A stretch of 64,000 nt of DNA from Cristatella mucedo. Taxonomy: Eukaryota > Bryozoa > Phylactolaemata > Cristatellidae. The notes beneath the pieces were generated by a model. It saw only the letters and a list, made by a program, of their open reading frames with translations. It was not told the DNA's origin and made no database searches. This document shows positions 1 through 10,870 of this stretch, in pieces. Numbering within the stretch: position 1 is the stretch's first letter; the number at the start of each line of letters is the position of its first letter. The position numbers and the translations under genes are program-made. Location of the stretch: assembly GCA_009760855.2 (NCBI GenBank), contig WPIO01000001.1, forward strand, positions 3,432,001-3,496,000, read 5' to 3'.

Positions 1-519
1 TGAGCTTCTGGTAGCTCGGGTCCATAGCTACGATGGTGGGTTCTTTGTTTTTTGAGAAAGCCTTCAAAAGTCGATTGCATTAGCCTTGTGCTAAGCATAT
101 ACTAAGGGGCGATATTGACAGCCTCAATTAATCTGGGTTTGTAGGCTTAGGAAAGCAGTTGAATTTGCCAACTTCATGCTTCAGGGAGATATCATTTTAA
201 TGTCTTCCTTTGATTCAAATAGAGACAGGGCATAACCTTAATGCGGAAGTTGATTAACAGTTATGCTTTATTTGCTTGATCTGAGACCCAAGATGGCCTT
301 CGAGCCGGCTGAGTGAAGCTAATCGAACTTATGGCTTCAATTACTGATATGCGATAGCTTTGCTGAAAAAGGACTTGGACTTTCGATAAACGGAATAATC
401 AGACAAAAAGTACGACTTTAACCCAAAATTAGCTCTTGTATGTCTCCAGATGCAATTCCGTCCGATCTAGGAGAGTAAAATTAGGCCATTTATATACGAC
501 TTATCACCTAGAAGATTGG
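1..519. other. No gene seen, unassigned flank
   Basis: AT-rich sequence with frequent stops in all frames. I recognise no coding exon, RNA gene or repeat before the SINE at about 520. Confidence 0.5.
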
Positions 520-706
520 TGAGTCGTGATGGCACACTAAGTAAGGTGGTTGCTTTCAAATCCTCAAATCCAAATTTCAAACTCCAAATTTCCAAAAATC
601 CAAAATTTCAAATCCAGTGGGCGATTCTTTGTCGCTACTGCAAGCGGTAGTGATAGCGCCGTAAAGGCTCTTCTGTCTCTATACAAAGAGGCTGTTAAAT
701 CAGCAG
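520..706 (+). mobile_element. tRNA-derived SINE, family A, altered copy
   Basis: The left part (GTGATGGCACACTAAGTAAGG) resembles an RNA polymerase III A box, and the right part (GGCGATTCTTTGTCGCTACT, then GTAGTGATAGCGCCGTAAAG, ending near GCTGTTAAATCAGC) matches the body of the minus-strand copies at 36999, 46221 and 46930. The segment that should hold the B box is replaced by a run of short AAATCC/AAATTTC repeats (about 558-616), so this copy is probably inactive. Family membership is inferred from in-window alignment by eye. Confidence 0.7.
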
Positions 707-2965
707 GTATTTTCTTTTTAGAAACCTTCGTACTTTGGGCAGCAAAAAAGTATCCAATTGATAATGCCGGTGCAGTTTCTTTGCGGCAATCTACAGTGAG
801 GCTCTAAAGTTACACTGAATTCCTGCAACCTAAGAAGAAGCTAACATCAAACAGTCAGAATGACGGAAAGGAAGACTTGGCCTTTAGGCTTTATGAAAAT
901 CTTGTTCTTGAAAGTGTGAAGGTGCTAAGAATCTCGCTTCCAGTATCGTTTGGCTAGGCGCTAGCTCCTGAGACCAGCAAGACATCTCCCCTAATCTTTT
1001 TGTCGAGTTGAAAAGGGTCTACCTGACAGTTGAGTTTCATATCTTTCCATTTCGCCTCTCTTCACAATTGCTCAGCTTTTTATTTTCCTAGCTAAAATTG
1101 TTACAACCTTATCTTTGATGCTGGAGCGGAAATGCGGACGCTGAACGGCCAGCCTTTCTCGACTCGTAGTCAGGAGCACGCAGCTGGATAAATCTTTCGG
1201 AGTCTTCTCCAGGTCTTGTTGTTGCCTTAGCATCTACTGGAAATATGTGACTCGGCAAGAGTTGGCTGTATATATTTTTTACACTAAGAACGGGCGGAAT
1301 TGAATTTTTAGCTTTGAATCCTCAAGATTGAAAATTCAGTACAAAAACTAGCAAGACAAAATCTGCGTCAACTTCTAAGTCCTAAAAGGCACTTGAAAAA
1401 ATTATGATTACATTTTTTCTGACTTCACAAAACAAAAAGTTAAACAAGTCTTGTGTTAAAGCCATTTTTATATAGAGCTATTAAAGTAATAGTGGATATC
1501 ACCTCGCAGAGTAAAATTGCATGAAAGTAGGAGTGTTCTCAGAGGCAGAGCCAGGGAAGTAGTTGACCTTTCCCCTTTACAGGAAGGCACCGGGGAGCAG
1601 ACCTGGGCCACTCCTTAATGATACGCTCCTCCCGAAAGTCACCAAAGACAAAATTATGACTTAATTCCGCTTGATGAGCAATCACCGAATTAGTGTCAAA
1701 AAACGCTTAAAATTTTTTCGCCATTATATCCTACATTAATTTCGAATCTAACTCTGCTTAAGTGAAATCTTGCGAATCTTTTTCCCTGCATACATCCTTT
1801 TCAAGTCTTGCCCACTAGATGTAAATTGTGGCTTCGCCACAATGTATTCTCCTAGATGGGCTTGCTCAATTTTCCAGCCTCTTATCATTTCTAGATGAGA
1901 ACTTGAATTAATTACTGCGATTAATATTCAACCAGAATAATATCCCCTAAAGGATCTCTTTCTAGCCACTTTATATAGCCTGGAAAGGGATATACACTGA
2001 CCAAATAAATTTATGCACAATTTCAGCATGCGAAAGTAAGTAAAGAAAAATTTACCTCTGGAGGAATAAATGCTCTGATTAAAAGCATGTTTTTAAACGT
2101 CCTCTAGTCAGGAGACGTCGTAGTATTAGTCAATAAATGAGTTCCAAACTTTGAAATAACTGGAACGGAAGGCACGTGCTCCGACGAATAAGAGGCTTTT
2201 TTAGAGGTTCATCTAAACCGTCGGAATCATTGGACAGAATGATACGATACGACGCCCGAATGACTTCCGTATGCTTCCTTTAGGTAAGCCGGAGGAAGAG
2301 CAGTAAAGGATCAAAGCTTTAGAGTCATAAGACCTTGCAATCTATTGGAGGTCAATTCAAATTCTTCATAAGCTGTGTGGCTGTGTGGCAGTGCAAGCAC
2401 TCGTGAGTAGAGGATCAGAAAGCGCTGCCAGACAGAGTTTCCAGCCGATTCTATTTCTCTATCCCTTAAAGTAGTTGTATGCAGACAGATAAACCGAAAA
2501 GGAAAATTTTCAAAATTGTAGACTAGATATTGATATCGCAAATGCATTGTCTTACATGCCCATGTTACACTTCTGTAAGCAAGCGGAAATATTTTAAACA
2601 TCGACTAGCTGACAGTGAGCTGACTTGAACTAAATTTGTTGAGGCCTCTAATGAAAGGTCATTATGGAGCAGAACACTCAGCTTTAATGCAGAGCTTAGA
2701 GCAGATACACTGGCTGAACCAATATGTGAAGGCTTAGACATTTCAGTTTCTAGCAGACCAGACTTTGCTATACCTGTAAAGTTGGTACTATCCGTAATTT
2801 AAGTTGGATTAAATACCATCCAGGTGAAAAATAAACTTCGATGGTGGCATTAGAATTCAAGGAGCCGGAAGGGTGCGATGAATCAAAGTTCAAGGACAGT
2901 TTATTGTCATCATCTGCTTATACCTGTACACATGACAGCCTAGCTCGTGCTTTACGATTACATCG
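707..2965. other. No gene supported
   Basis: About 2.2 kb of AT-rich DNA in which I find no conserved protein motif. One small perfect hairpin (ATTGTGGC-TTC-GCCACAAT) lies at 1825-1843. The longest open frames lack recognisable homology. Confidence 0.4.
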
Positions 2966-2967
2966 GC

Positions 2968-3060
2968 GAGAGAGAGATACAGAGAGAAAGAGAGATCGAG
3001 AGAGAGACAGATAGAAAGAGATAGGGAGACAGAGAAACATATAGAGAGACAAAGAGACAG

Positions 3061-3142
<82 letters not shown>
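2968..3142 (+). repeat. (GA)n microsatellite
   Basis: Imperfect GAGA-rich sequence from about 2968 becomes a pure (AG)n tract from about 3068 to 3142, a purine/pyrimidine-asymmetric tract on the plus strand. Confidence 0.95.
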
Positions 3143-3145
<3 letters not shown>

Positions 3146-3570
3146 TCAGTTTCGAAAGACCTGTTTAGGTTGATCAGCCGTTGGTGTCTATCAGATTGTG
3201 AACCTAGTTTTAGCGCTCGGCAGCTGTTTCTAATTGATTCTATGTGCTCGGCTGGACTCTGTTTCCATCATGTTCTGTGCATTCTCGAGCACCCAGAGAC
3301 GTTGTGCACGACCTCCTAATTAATCCACTCACAGTCATTTATATAAGTTTCGACAACCACGAGGAAGCAGTTGCTTTCCAAAACTCAACGAGAAGCTGGA
3401 AATTGCTTGCTCGTGGGGGCTCGATGTCGTGTATGCGGCACGCAACTTTGCTCCGACGCCTGATTGACAGAAATAGATAGACAGGCATCTGAGCACGGCT
3501 TCTCCACCTTGGCGAGAAAAATCCAAGAGCGACCAGGGTCGTATGCAGCGATCGCGGTCATTAAACTTAC

Positions 3571-3774
3571 ACGTTCGCTGTAGTGCATGACACTGAGATA
3601 ATCGTAGTCCACACCTAAAGTCGTTGCCTCATCGAAGCTTCTCATTCTGAAGTTATGCTCCTTGCCCTCCTGTATGTTCTCGCTAACGATGAGGACGTGA
3701 TCGTCTCTGTCTGGACGTGTCTGTTCGTGCAGGAATCCAATGGCATGGGCGAACTCGTGAATTATTATTCCTTT
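3571..3774 (-). CDS. Astacin exon 4: zinc site and Met-turn
   Basis: A T-rich acceptor (TTTTTTTTTTAG) and a GTAAGT donor bound 68 codons. HEFAHAIGFLHE supplies three His ligands and the catalytic Glu; SVMHY is the Met-turn with the Tyr ligand. Confidence 0.92.
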
Positions 3775-4788
3775 CTAAAAAAAAAAGAAGTGAAAAATGG
3801 ATCTGTAGCGTTTATCCAGATGGTGTCTGAACCAGCGAATTATTCGTACGATCCAAGGCTATCTCTACTAAGATTTCCCAGAAGTCTTCATCGGAAACCT
3901 CAAGAGGCCCCCGGCACTTAAAATGGTGAGGACCTAGTTATCTGGCAGCATACCGATCGACATCCGCTAGCTAGTGTGATCGCCTGAGGTCCGCCACGAC
4001 GCCCGATGTATGACGAACATCCATCACCATCCTGAATATATGTATAGTTGGAATCCTCAGGTGTCGCCCTCCTGAACGATACACACGTATAGTTGCGGTA
4101 TTCATCGAGGGCTTTGTGAAAGCTCTGCATCTCTGATTCGGCTTCAAAAAAGACAAGCAACTTGAGGTGCTGACAACAGACGAAGTTATTAATTTTGAAA
4201 AGCTCGTTGACAGAAAGATCCAAGAAGCATTGCACGTGCACAGCACGCGGGCGTAGGCTGCATATTAAGAGGAACTCGGTCCCGCCACCTACTGAAATCT
4301 GTTCTGAAAGTGTAGGGTACCACAGCGTCGGTCCAGCGCAGCCGACCGTCTATCATTGCCTTCCATCTGCTTACATCCTGACCACCTTCGGGGCTAGAAA
4401 GAGTTACATGAAATTTGATTGCAAACGCATTGGTGTAGAAATAAATTTCGCCGGCAACTTCCTACCTACTAACTTACCCGTATAAGAGGTCATACTCAGC
4501 CTGCGTATACAAAATGTCAAGCTCGACTTTTACAATGCCGGACTCCGGTAACACTCCAGCACGCGTTTCTGCAAGAAAAACGTCGCTGTTATTCATGTGG
4601 ATTTCACAGCGCCCGCTCACCAAAGCCTCTGACGTGAGCGTACAAACACGGGTCCAGTATTTATTAGCAAGTAACTTTATATCGTACCCTATAATATGTG
4701 GTATGATTATTGAATGGAATTGTTTGACAATAAATAAAGAGTAGGCTAAAGAAGAAAGCATTAGTACGCTGTTGCTTCTAGTTGGCAT
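3571..4788 (-). CDS. Astacin-family zinc metalloprotease, partial gene
   Basis: A secreted M12A endopeptidase assembled from four exons: 4788-4478, 4393-4293, 4141-3954 and 3774-3571. Reading phase agrees at each junction (2, 1, 0). Exon 1 begins MPTRSNS, followed by a hydrophobic stretch (VLMLSSLAYSLFIV) fitting a signal peptide, then a propeptide ending VELDILYTQAEYDLLYG; its ELDI resembles the FxGDI motif whose Asp blocks the zinc in pro-astacins. Exon 2 carries RWTDAVVPYTF, the usual start of the mature enzyme. Exon 3 has GDGCSSYIGRRGG. Exon 4 has the zinc site HEFAHAIGFLHE and the Met-turn SVMHY with its Tyr ligand. The last ~60 residues of the family domain, including the C-terminal cysteine segment, were not found downstream, so the gene is either incomplete here or broken. 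Substrate unknown. Confidence 0.85.
3954..4141 (-). CDS. Astacin exon 3
   Basis: Acceptor TTTTTTGAAG, donor GTATGC. It encodes the helix and strand block around YTCVSFRRA and GDGCSSYIGRRGGPQAITL, characteristic of astacins just before the zinc helix. Confidence 0.85.
4293..4393 (-). CDS. Astacin exon 2: start of catalytic domain
   Basis: Acceptor TTTCTAG, donor GTAGGT. It encodes the activation-site region and the N-terminal strand (WTDAVVPYTF) of the mature protease. Phases 2 and 1 match the neighbours. Confidence 0.8.
4478..4788 (-). CDS. Astacin exon 1: signal peptide and propeptide
   Basis: Start chosen at the first Met (4788) because a signal-peptide-like segment follows directly. The exon ends with donor GTAAGT after TACGG (phase 2). 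An alternative acceptor (TTTTTCTTGCAG) at about 4569 would make 4568-4478 an internal exon with a separate upstream first exon. Confidence 0.7.
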
Positions 4789-5130
4789 TGCTTTTCTTGC
4801 AGTAATAACGTTATAGCTGGTACTGAGACGTTTCGGAACGATTAAGGAACATCGTACCTTGGTTATTCATGCAGCCATCTTAGCTGGGTCAGTGAGTTAG
4901 CTGAAAGGAGCTAAACTTCCTCTACTAGTTATAGAAGTACGTAGTTGCTAGGACTCTCATGGGAAGCTAGTATTCAAGCCCTATGTAGATACAAGCTAAG
5001 TTAGACTTGTTGCTAGGCTCTTTAAAGCTAATTCGCTTGAAAAAGTTCGCTATAAACTACGAGTGCACGCGTTTGACCATAAGGCAGGCAGCAGATGAGG
5101 AAGCAGCTCCGCCTCAAACGATTCGACACG
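4789..5130. other. Upstream flank of the astacin gene
   Basis: Short AT-rich interval with no motif that I can assign with confidence; the astacin promoter would lie here or beyond. Confidence 0.4.
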
Positions 5131-5267
5131 CTTGTCCTGTCGCTTGTCATGTCGCTTGTCATGTCGCTTGTCATGTCGCTTGTCCTGTCGCTTGTCCTGT
5201 CGCTTGTCCTGTCGCTTGTCTTGTCGCTTGTCCTGTCGCTTGTCGTGTCGCTTTTTGTCCTGTCGCT
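5131..5267 (+). repeat. 12-bp minisatellite (CTTGTCCTGTCG)n
   Basis: About eleven tandem copies of a 12-bp unit, variants CTTGTCATGTCG, CTTGTCTTGTCG and CTTGTCGTGTCG. The unit is a multiple of three without stops, so several frames on both strands are open across it. These open frames are a by-product of the repeat, not evidence for a gene. Confidence 0.95.
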
Positions 5268-5460
5268 CGAAGCTGACCTCGAAAGGCTTCAGCACTAAAA
5301 GGCCTAAAGCGCCACTGGCCTATTGTCCCATGGAAGATTTTTAATCTATCAGCAAACTAACATTCTCGACAAAAGAGAACGAGATCAGAGCTTAAAAATT
5401 CCACGCAATAGTAAAAACTATTGTTGGAGTGTGGTCTTCGGTAGTACTAAATATAAAATA

Positions 5461-5604
5461 TATATAAATATAATTCATTTTTATAGCGCCCCAAGAGAAC
5501 TTAATCTCTATTCAGGCGCTTCACATATGCCTCCGGGCTCGAGCCCACGACCTCAGCCAGACCTTGGTCGGGGGCGAGCACCTTAACCGCTGGACCAGGC
5601 CCGT
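5461..5604 (-). mobile_element. SINE-B copy (tRNA-derived)
   Basis: On the minus strand the copy begins with an A-box-like TGGTCCAGCGGTTAAGG and a B-box-like GGGCTCGAGCCC, and ends with the hairpin GCGCCTGAATAGAGATTAAG / TTCTCTTGGGGCGC and an AT-rich tail. It is the least altered minus-strand member in the window. Confidence 0.85.
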
Positions 5605-5818
5605 CTTCCAAGAAAGATTAAGCTGAATTTTTTCAAGGGGCCCAGTACTAGCCTGGACCTGGGCTGATGGAAAAGCCGGAAGGTACCACTTACAGCACCA
5701 TTCCCGGCTGTACCCCAGAAACACTGAATTCAGGTGGGCTACCGTAAGATAAGTGCGCTCGCTAACCTTGATCTTATCGGGGCTCTTAAGAGAAATCGTT
5801 AGGTTTTCATTAGAAACT

Positions 5819-5942
5819 ATATAATTCATTTGTATGTCATCCTAAGGGAACTTGATCTCTATTTAGGCGCTTCACGTATGCCGTTGGGCTCGAGCCTACG
5901 ACCTTGGTCCATTAAATACCTTCACCTTGACCTCGGTCAGTA
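5819..5942 (-). mobile_element. SINE-B copy, diverged
   Basis: Retains the tail hairpin (GCGCCTAAATAGAGATCAAG on the minus strand) and GGGCTCGAGCC. Between the A and B box regions it carries the variant segment containing AAGGTGAAGGTATTTAATGG, defining a second subtype. Confidence 0.75.
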
Positions 5943-6377
5943 AAGGCATGCGTCTAAAGAAGATTCATGGGCATGTCAGTAACTCAGCAGAGGAGAGAGC
6001 CGGAAATTTTGCCTCAAGATTAGTTGATTTAGTTGACGTTGCTCTTAGTACCGATCTCAGAAGGATATCAACACGAGAAGATATAGTGGCTCTTGCTGTC
6101 CAAGCGTTAAAATGAAAGCGGAGATCAGTTGCAATAATGGATAAGGAACTTTAAAAGTAGCTAATGTAGTAGAAATGATCTGGTATAGCTGGCGAAAACT
6201 AATTAAATAGAGAAAACTGTGTTGCTATATAGACGCTTTACGACTTTCTGAAAAATAATCAATAACCAATAGTTAGGGATAGCAATGATGTCAAGCATTA
6301 AAAAGAAAGTAAACATAAAATATTTATTACTTATTACTTCTCGCCGGTTACGAAGACCTCTGGCTAACCTCCTGGCG

Positions 6378-7470
6378 AAGACCTCCGCTTCTCACCTCCG
6401 CTTCTCATCCTCCGCCTCTCATCCTCCGCCTCTCATCCTCCGCCTCTCATCCTCCGCCTCTCATCCTCCGCCACTCATCCTCCGCCTCTCATCCTCCGCC
6501 TCTCATCCTCCGCCTCTCATCCTCCGCCTCTCATCCTCCGCCTCTCATCCTCCGCCTCTCATCCTCCGCCTCTCATCCTCCGCCTCTCATCCTCCGCCTC
6601 TCATCCTCCGCCCCTCATCCTCCGCCCCTCATCCTCCGCCTCTCATCCTCCGCCCCTCATCCTCCGCCCCTCATCCTCCGCCTCTCATCCTCCGCCTCTC
6701 ATCCTCCGCCTCTCATCCTCCGCCCCTCATCCTCCGCCCCTCATCCTCCGCCTCTCATCCTCCGCCTCTCATCCTCCGCCTCTCATCCTCCGCCTCTCAT
6801 CCTCCGCCTCTCATCCTCCGCCTCTCATCCTCCGCCTCTCATCCTCCGCCTCTCATCCTCCGCCTCTCATCCTCCGCCTCTCATCCTCCGCCTCTCATCC
6901 TCCGCCTCTCATCCTCCGCCTCTCATCCTCCGCCCGCATCCTCCGCCCTCATCCTCCGCCCCTCATCCTCCGCCTCTCATCCTCCGCCTCTCATCCTCCG
7001 CCTCTCATCCTCCGCCCCTCATCCTCCGCCTCTCATCCTCCGCCTCTCATCCTCCGCCTCTCATCCTCCGCCTCTCATCCTCCGCCTCTCATCCTCCGCC
7101 TCTCATCCTCCGCCTCTCATCCTCCGCCTCTCATCCTCCGCCTCTCATCCTCCGCCTCTCATCCTCCGCCCCCTCATCCTCCGCCTCTCATCCTCCGCCT
7201 CTCATCCTCCGCCTCTCATCCTCCGCCTCTCATCCTCCGCCTCTCATCCTCCGCCTCTCATCCTCCGCCTCTCATCCTCCTCCGCCTCTCATCCTCCGCC
7301 TCTCATCCTCCGCCTCTCATCCTCCGCCCCTCATCCTCCGCCTCTCATCCTCCGCCTCTCATCCTCCGCCCCTCATCCTCCGCCTCTCATCCTCCGCCTC
7401 TCATCCTCCGCCTCTCATCCTCCGCCTCTCATCCTCCGCCTCTCATCCTCCGCCTCTCATCCTCCGCTTC
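6378..7470 (+). repeat. 14-bp minisatellite (CGCCTCTCATCCTC)n, ~1.1 kb
   Basis: Roughly 75 tandem copies of a 14-bp unit with common C/T variants (CCCCTCATCCTC) and a few indels near 6935 and 7280. The plus strand is almost pure pyrimidine apart from one A and one G per unit. Because 14 is not a multiple of three, the frame cycles every three units; no stop occurs in one frame, giving an open frame of about 418 codons rich in Ser, Pro, Leu and His. I treat that frame as an artefact of composition. Confidence 0.97.
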
Positions 7471-8631
7471 TCTTTGGACCAATGTCTACAGTTCAATTAT
7501 CAACTTGGCATAGCAGACCTTTCAAGGATCTTTCAGGATAACGTTTAGCCCGTAAACATTTAAATTCTTAGTACTCACTCGGCCATTTGCAATTCCCTTT
7601 TCATTTTAGTTGTCTCTGGCCTGCCATACCGGTAACGTTGTCAGATGAAGTAGCAGCAGCTGATTTTGCAGTTTCTTGATCAACTTTGAGGCAATTGAGC
7701 TATTCGTACATGTGATGAAATTTTTCAGACATTTCTGTAGCCTTTAAAGCGATAAGAAAAAGTTATTGGGAATCGCTTTTCAAAATTACATTTTTCAATC
7801 TAGTATAAACAATGTTTTGTCTTGTAGTTTAGACTACTTGCCATATTTCGCTATTGCTAAGGTAAATGTAGATTTCTTATTTGAAACTTCTAACTCTCGC
7901 AAATTGGTGAGGCACCAAGTCTAGTGGAGCAGTGAATCTTGCTGATTCTCGCAAGCGTTTGCTGCTGAGTCCGTCGAATAAAATATGGTTTGAATGGTCG
8001 TCAATTATTTGCCTTCCTTTCTCCTTTTGCATTGCCTAGGTATTGTCGAATAGAATATGAGGCGGAAAGGAGATCACACAAATGCTGATGCTTTATATCG
8101 CTTCTCGGCATTTTAAATGTCTGAATACCGACTTCGCACGCTTTTTATATTATAAGCTGACCATGCAAACTTGTGCACAAACCAAGACTGCAGATAAGTC
8201 ATTAAACTAGAACAAAAGGGCTCAAATATTTCTTGCTTTCACACTTAAAGGTAACTTGCTATCAAATCATATCAACTTGACTTGCCAAGCGAATGCTGTT
8301 TCTTTTAGTGTACGGTTGATTAATGCTGCTGCTAAGACTTTAAATATCTGAACGCGACCTGCGAAACGCTATTTAGTCACGCACAAAAGCCTCAAACACA
8401 GTCGCGTTCGCAACGGACAACTTGTGTACCCGCACATAAGAATGGGCCAGCCAATTTAGGGGATAATGTAATAAAGCTGACGAAAGAAAGTAAACGTCGC
8501 ACACAATTTACTTTTTATGCAAACGATCTTTTGCAAGTGTACCTTGCATGTTATAAATGGCACGCCTGATCACCCTGATAAAGCAAACTTACATACAGCA
8601 TTTTTCCAGCCTTCAGGATTTGAACAGAGAT
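7471..8631. other. No gene seen
   Basis: AT-rich single-copy-looking DNA with no recognisable exon or repeat. Stops are frequent in all frames. Confidence 0.4.
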
Positions 8632-9362
8632 AATATTAATACTAATAGTAGCAATGCACTTGTATAGTGCCTTCAGCGAAGAGCTTTATCTCTTTCATTA
8701 TTTCTTTCTAGGCACTTTACATGTGCTGTACAGGAAGCATGATAGAATAGTTAGTGGTAACATGCACAATGTCAACAAGGATAATAAAGTTAAGAGGTAG
8801 CATTCACATTGTCAACAAGGAAATTTGTTTAGTGGTAGCATGCACAGTGTTAGCACACAAAACCACACAAAGTACAATTCATAAAGATCTACCAAATGCT
8901 GTGAGAAACAGGTGTGTTATCTTATTTTTAAACGTCGTCAATTCAAGGGAGTGTCGTAACGTCAGTTGTGAGTGAGTTCCGCACTTTCGGATCATACTAA
9001 GTAAAGGCACGGTCTTCAAAGTATTTGAGGCTGGTTCAAGGCACAGCTAAGCGATTTGGGTCAGAAAGCGGATTCTACTATGCCTAGCCTAGTAGTGAAT
9101 ATTTACGAAAGGTAAGCTGACGCCAGAGAATGACTAAACCCAAAAGTGAGTGAAGAAACTTGAAGTCAACATGCTGCTTGGTCGGGAGCCACTGCATGTC
9201 GGTGAGAAGCGGTGCAATGTGTAAAGTGCAACGCTCATGGCATACAAGCCTAGCTTCAGACTTTTGCACGTCCTGTAAGTTGATGCAAAACTCCTGATTG
9301 CATAGGCAGACGTAGACCAGCAAGCAGTGAGATGCCGTCTTCTGAAAGCAGTGCACCACTCT
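8632..9362 (-). mobile_element. L2-like LINE, 3' fragment
   Basis: Minus-strand remains of an L2 retrotransposon: the 3' UTR with its repeated CATGCTGCCACTAACCAC-type segments (about 8740-8860) and the C-terminal end of the reverse transcriptase ORF (QWLPTKQHVDFK, compare LHWLPV in better copies). The tail hairpin at 8660-8715 is mutated. Frameshifts and stops make it a dead copy. Confidence 0.75.
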
Positions 9363-10224
9363 ATTGGACCACAGAGGAGCTTAGTGCCAATCTCAGCTCA
9401 GGTGGAGTGTACCGAGTCCCGCACTTCATCGCCTCTCGGCACAACGAGCTCACTCGTGCCTCCTGTTTTTAAGCGATGCATTGCATAAGGAGACCTACCT
9501 TGAACATAGGCAGAGACCGAATGCCGGCAGTGAGTTCGCTAGTCAATGCTGACATGTGACGTGTAACTCACACACCTTCATGGGTTTCGTTGGTCTTATT
9601 GCAACGAAAGCCTACGTGCTGATCTTTGAACATTTGCTGTTTGTGCCACTAAAGTAGCGATGCAACCAAAACGGCGGCTGATAGCAAGTAGCACGCATCT
9701 AGCCGAGCTGTGACTCACTAAGAGCCGTCGCCATTTTTTCGATCCATCAGGTGACATCTTAACAACCTGATAAGCTATAGACACGGCGCCGCTCACAAAG
9801 CGGGCCCACCTAACGTAATAAGCCCGGCGTCAGCTACCATAAGAAGCATATAATGATGCAGATGTGGCGCAGCAGTAAAGATAAATCGCACAGCTGCTCA
9901 GCTCTGAATAGATGATAGCGGCGATGAGTTAAGAGCTCCGACCCGGGAAAACTGCCGGTAAAGGTCAAGGGCGTAGATCAATGAGTGCATCGAGAGCATA
10001 TTTTTTCAGCGATTGCTGCACGAAAAAATGTCTGGAAAGCAATGCACTGCAGTTTATTATGAGCTCGACAACAGACACGCGCAGACAAAAAGAGCAGCGG
10101 CGTCATTGACAGCACAGATGGAATGGTGAATATGCCGTATATGTGCTCGCTGGAATTGAAAGAATGAAGGGAGATTTTGGAAAGGCGTGGAGCAAAGGCT
10201 GCATTCGCCAAAGCCGGGAGGCTG
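9363..10224. other. No gene seen
   Basis: Moderately GC-balanced sequence without recognised motif or repeat. Short open frames here show no family signature. Confidence 0.4.
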
Positions 10225-10226
10225 AA

Positions 10227-10230
10227 GAGC

Positions 10231-10300
<70 letters not shown>
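10227..10300 (+). repeat. (GA)n microsatellite
   Basis: Pure (AG)n tract of about 65 bases followed by a short G run. Confidence 0.95.
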
Positions 10301-10301
<1 letters not shown>

Positions 10302-10794
10302 AGTCACCAGAACACGTGTGAAATACTTATATAACAGTCCTAAAAATATCAGCTTAGTGCTACTTTACGAGGAGGAATAAAGCAAACGGAAGATAATGAT
10401 GTCGCAGAGTCTTCAATTACCGCTGGTCGTGCGACAACGAGGAGCGGAGAGCGCGGCTCAGTCGGCTAGACAAATGCAGCAATAAGGCTGGACAAGTGAA
10501 GGTTAGGAAGGTTAAGGTCAAGGTAAGGGTGGGAAAAAGGGCTGAATTCACTTCTCGTTAGTTACGAGTTTCTATTGCACAGTTTTATTATATATTTATA
10601 TTTATATTTTATTTATTTATTGCAGTTCACACTATTTATTTAATGCAGTTCGCGCTGCCTGGCGAGGACTCGCTGAGCTTACTACAAGTTGTAGTTTTTT
10701 TAATTTTGAGAACGGGGCTTCAAGTCATTGTCTCACTCGTACACATTACGGTTCGCCCAGCCGCGGCAGGTGTCGACTGACAGGCGAGAAATTC

Positions 10795-10870
10795 TAGAGG
10801 CAGCCGGATTTGAACGTACACTCTCCGAGCGCGGAGTATGTGTTCGAGCGCTGAGCTATCGGCAGGGTTC
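10795..10870 (-). repeat. tRNA-like sequence (SINE head or tRNA pseudogene)
   Basis: The minus strand reads GCCGATAGCTCAGCGCTCGA ... GTTCAAATCCGGC. It has an A-box-like TAGCTCAGCG, a B-box-like GTTCAAATCC, and GCCG/CGGC ends that could pair. The spacing is shorter than in a functional tRNA, so a pseudogene or SINE head is more likely. Confidence 0.45.

Noticed and set aside
5007-5344. Overlapping Cys-rich, Leu/Ser-rich and Lys/Arg/Asp-rich frames
   Set aside because: All are readings of the 12-bp minisatellite on both strands.
6285-7541. 418-codon open frame rich in Ser, Pro, Leu
   Set aside because: It is a translation of the 14-bp minisatellite; no domain, and the frame depends on absence of stops in the unit.
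9978-10380. Frames with Leu-Ser or Arg-Glu repeats
   Set aside because: Products of the (GA)n tract.
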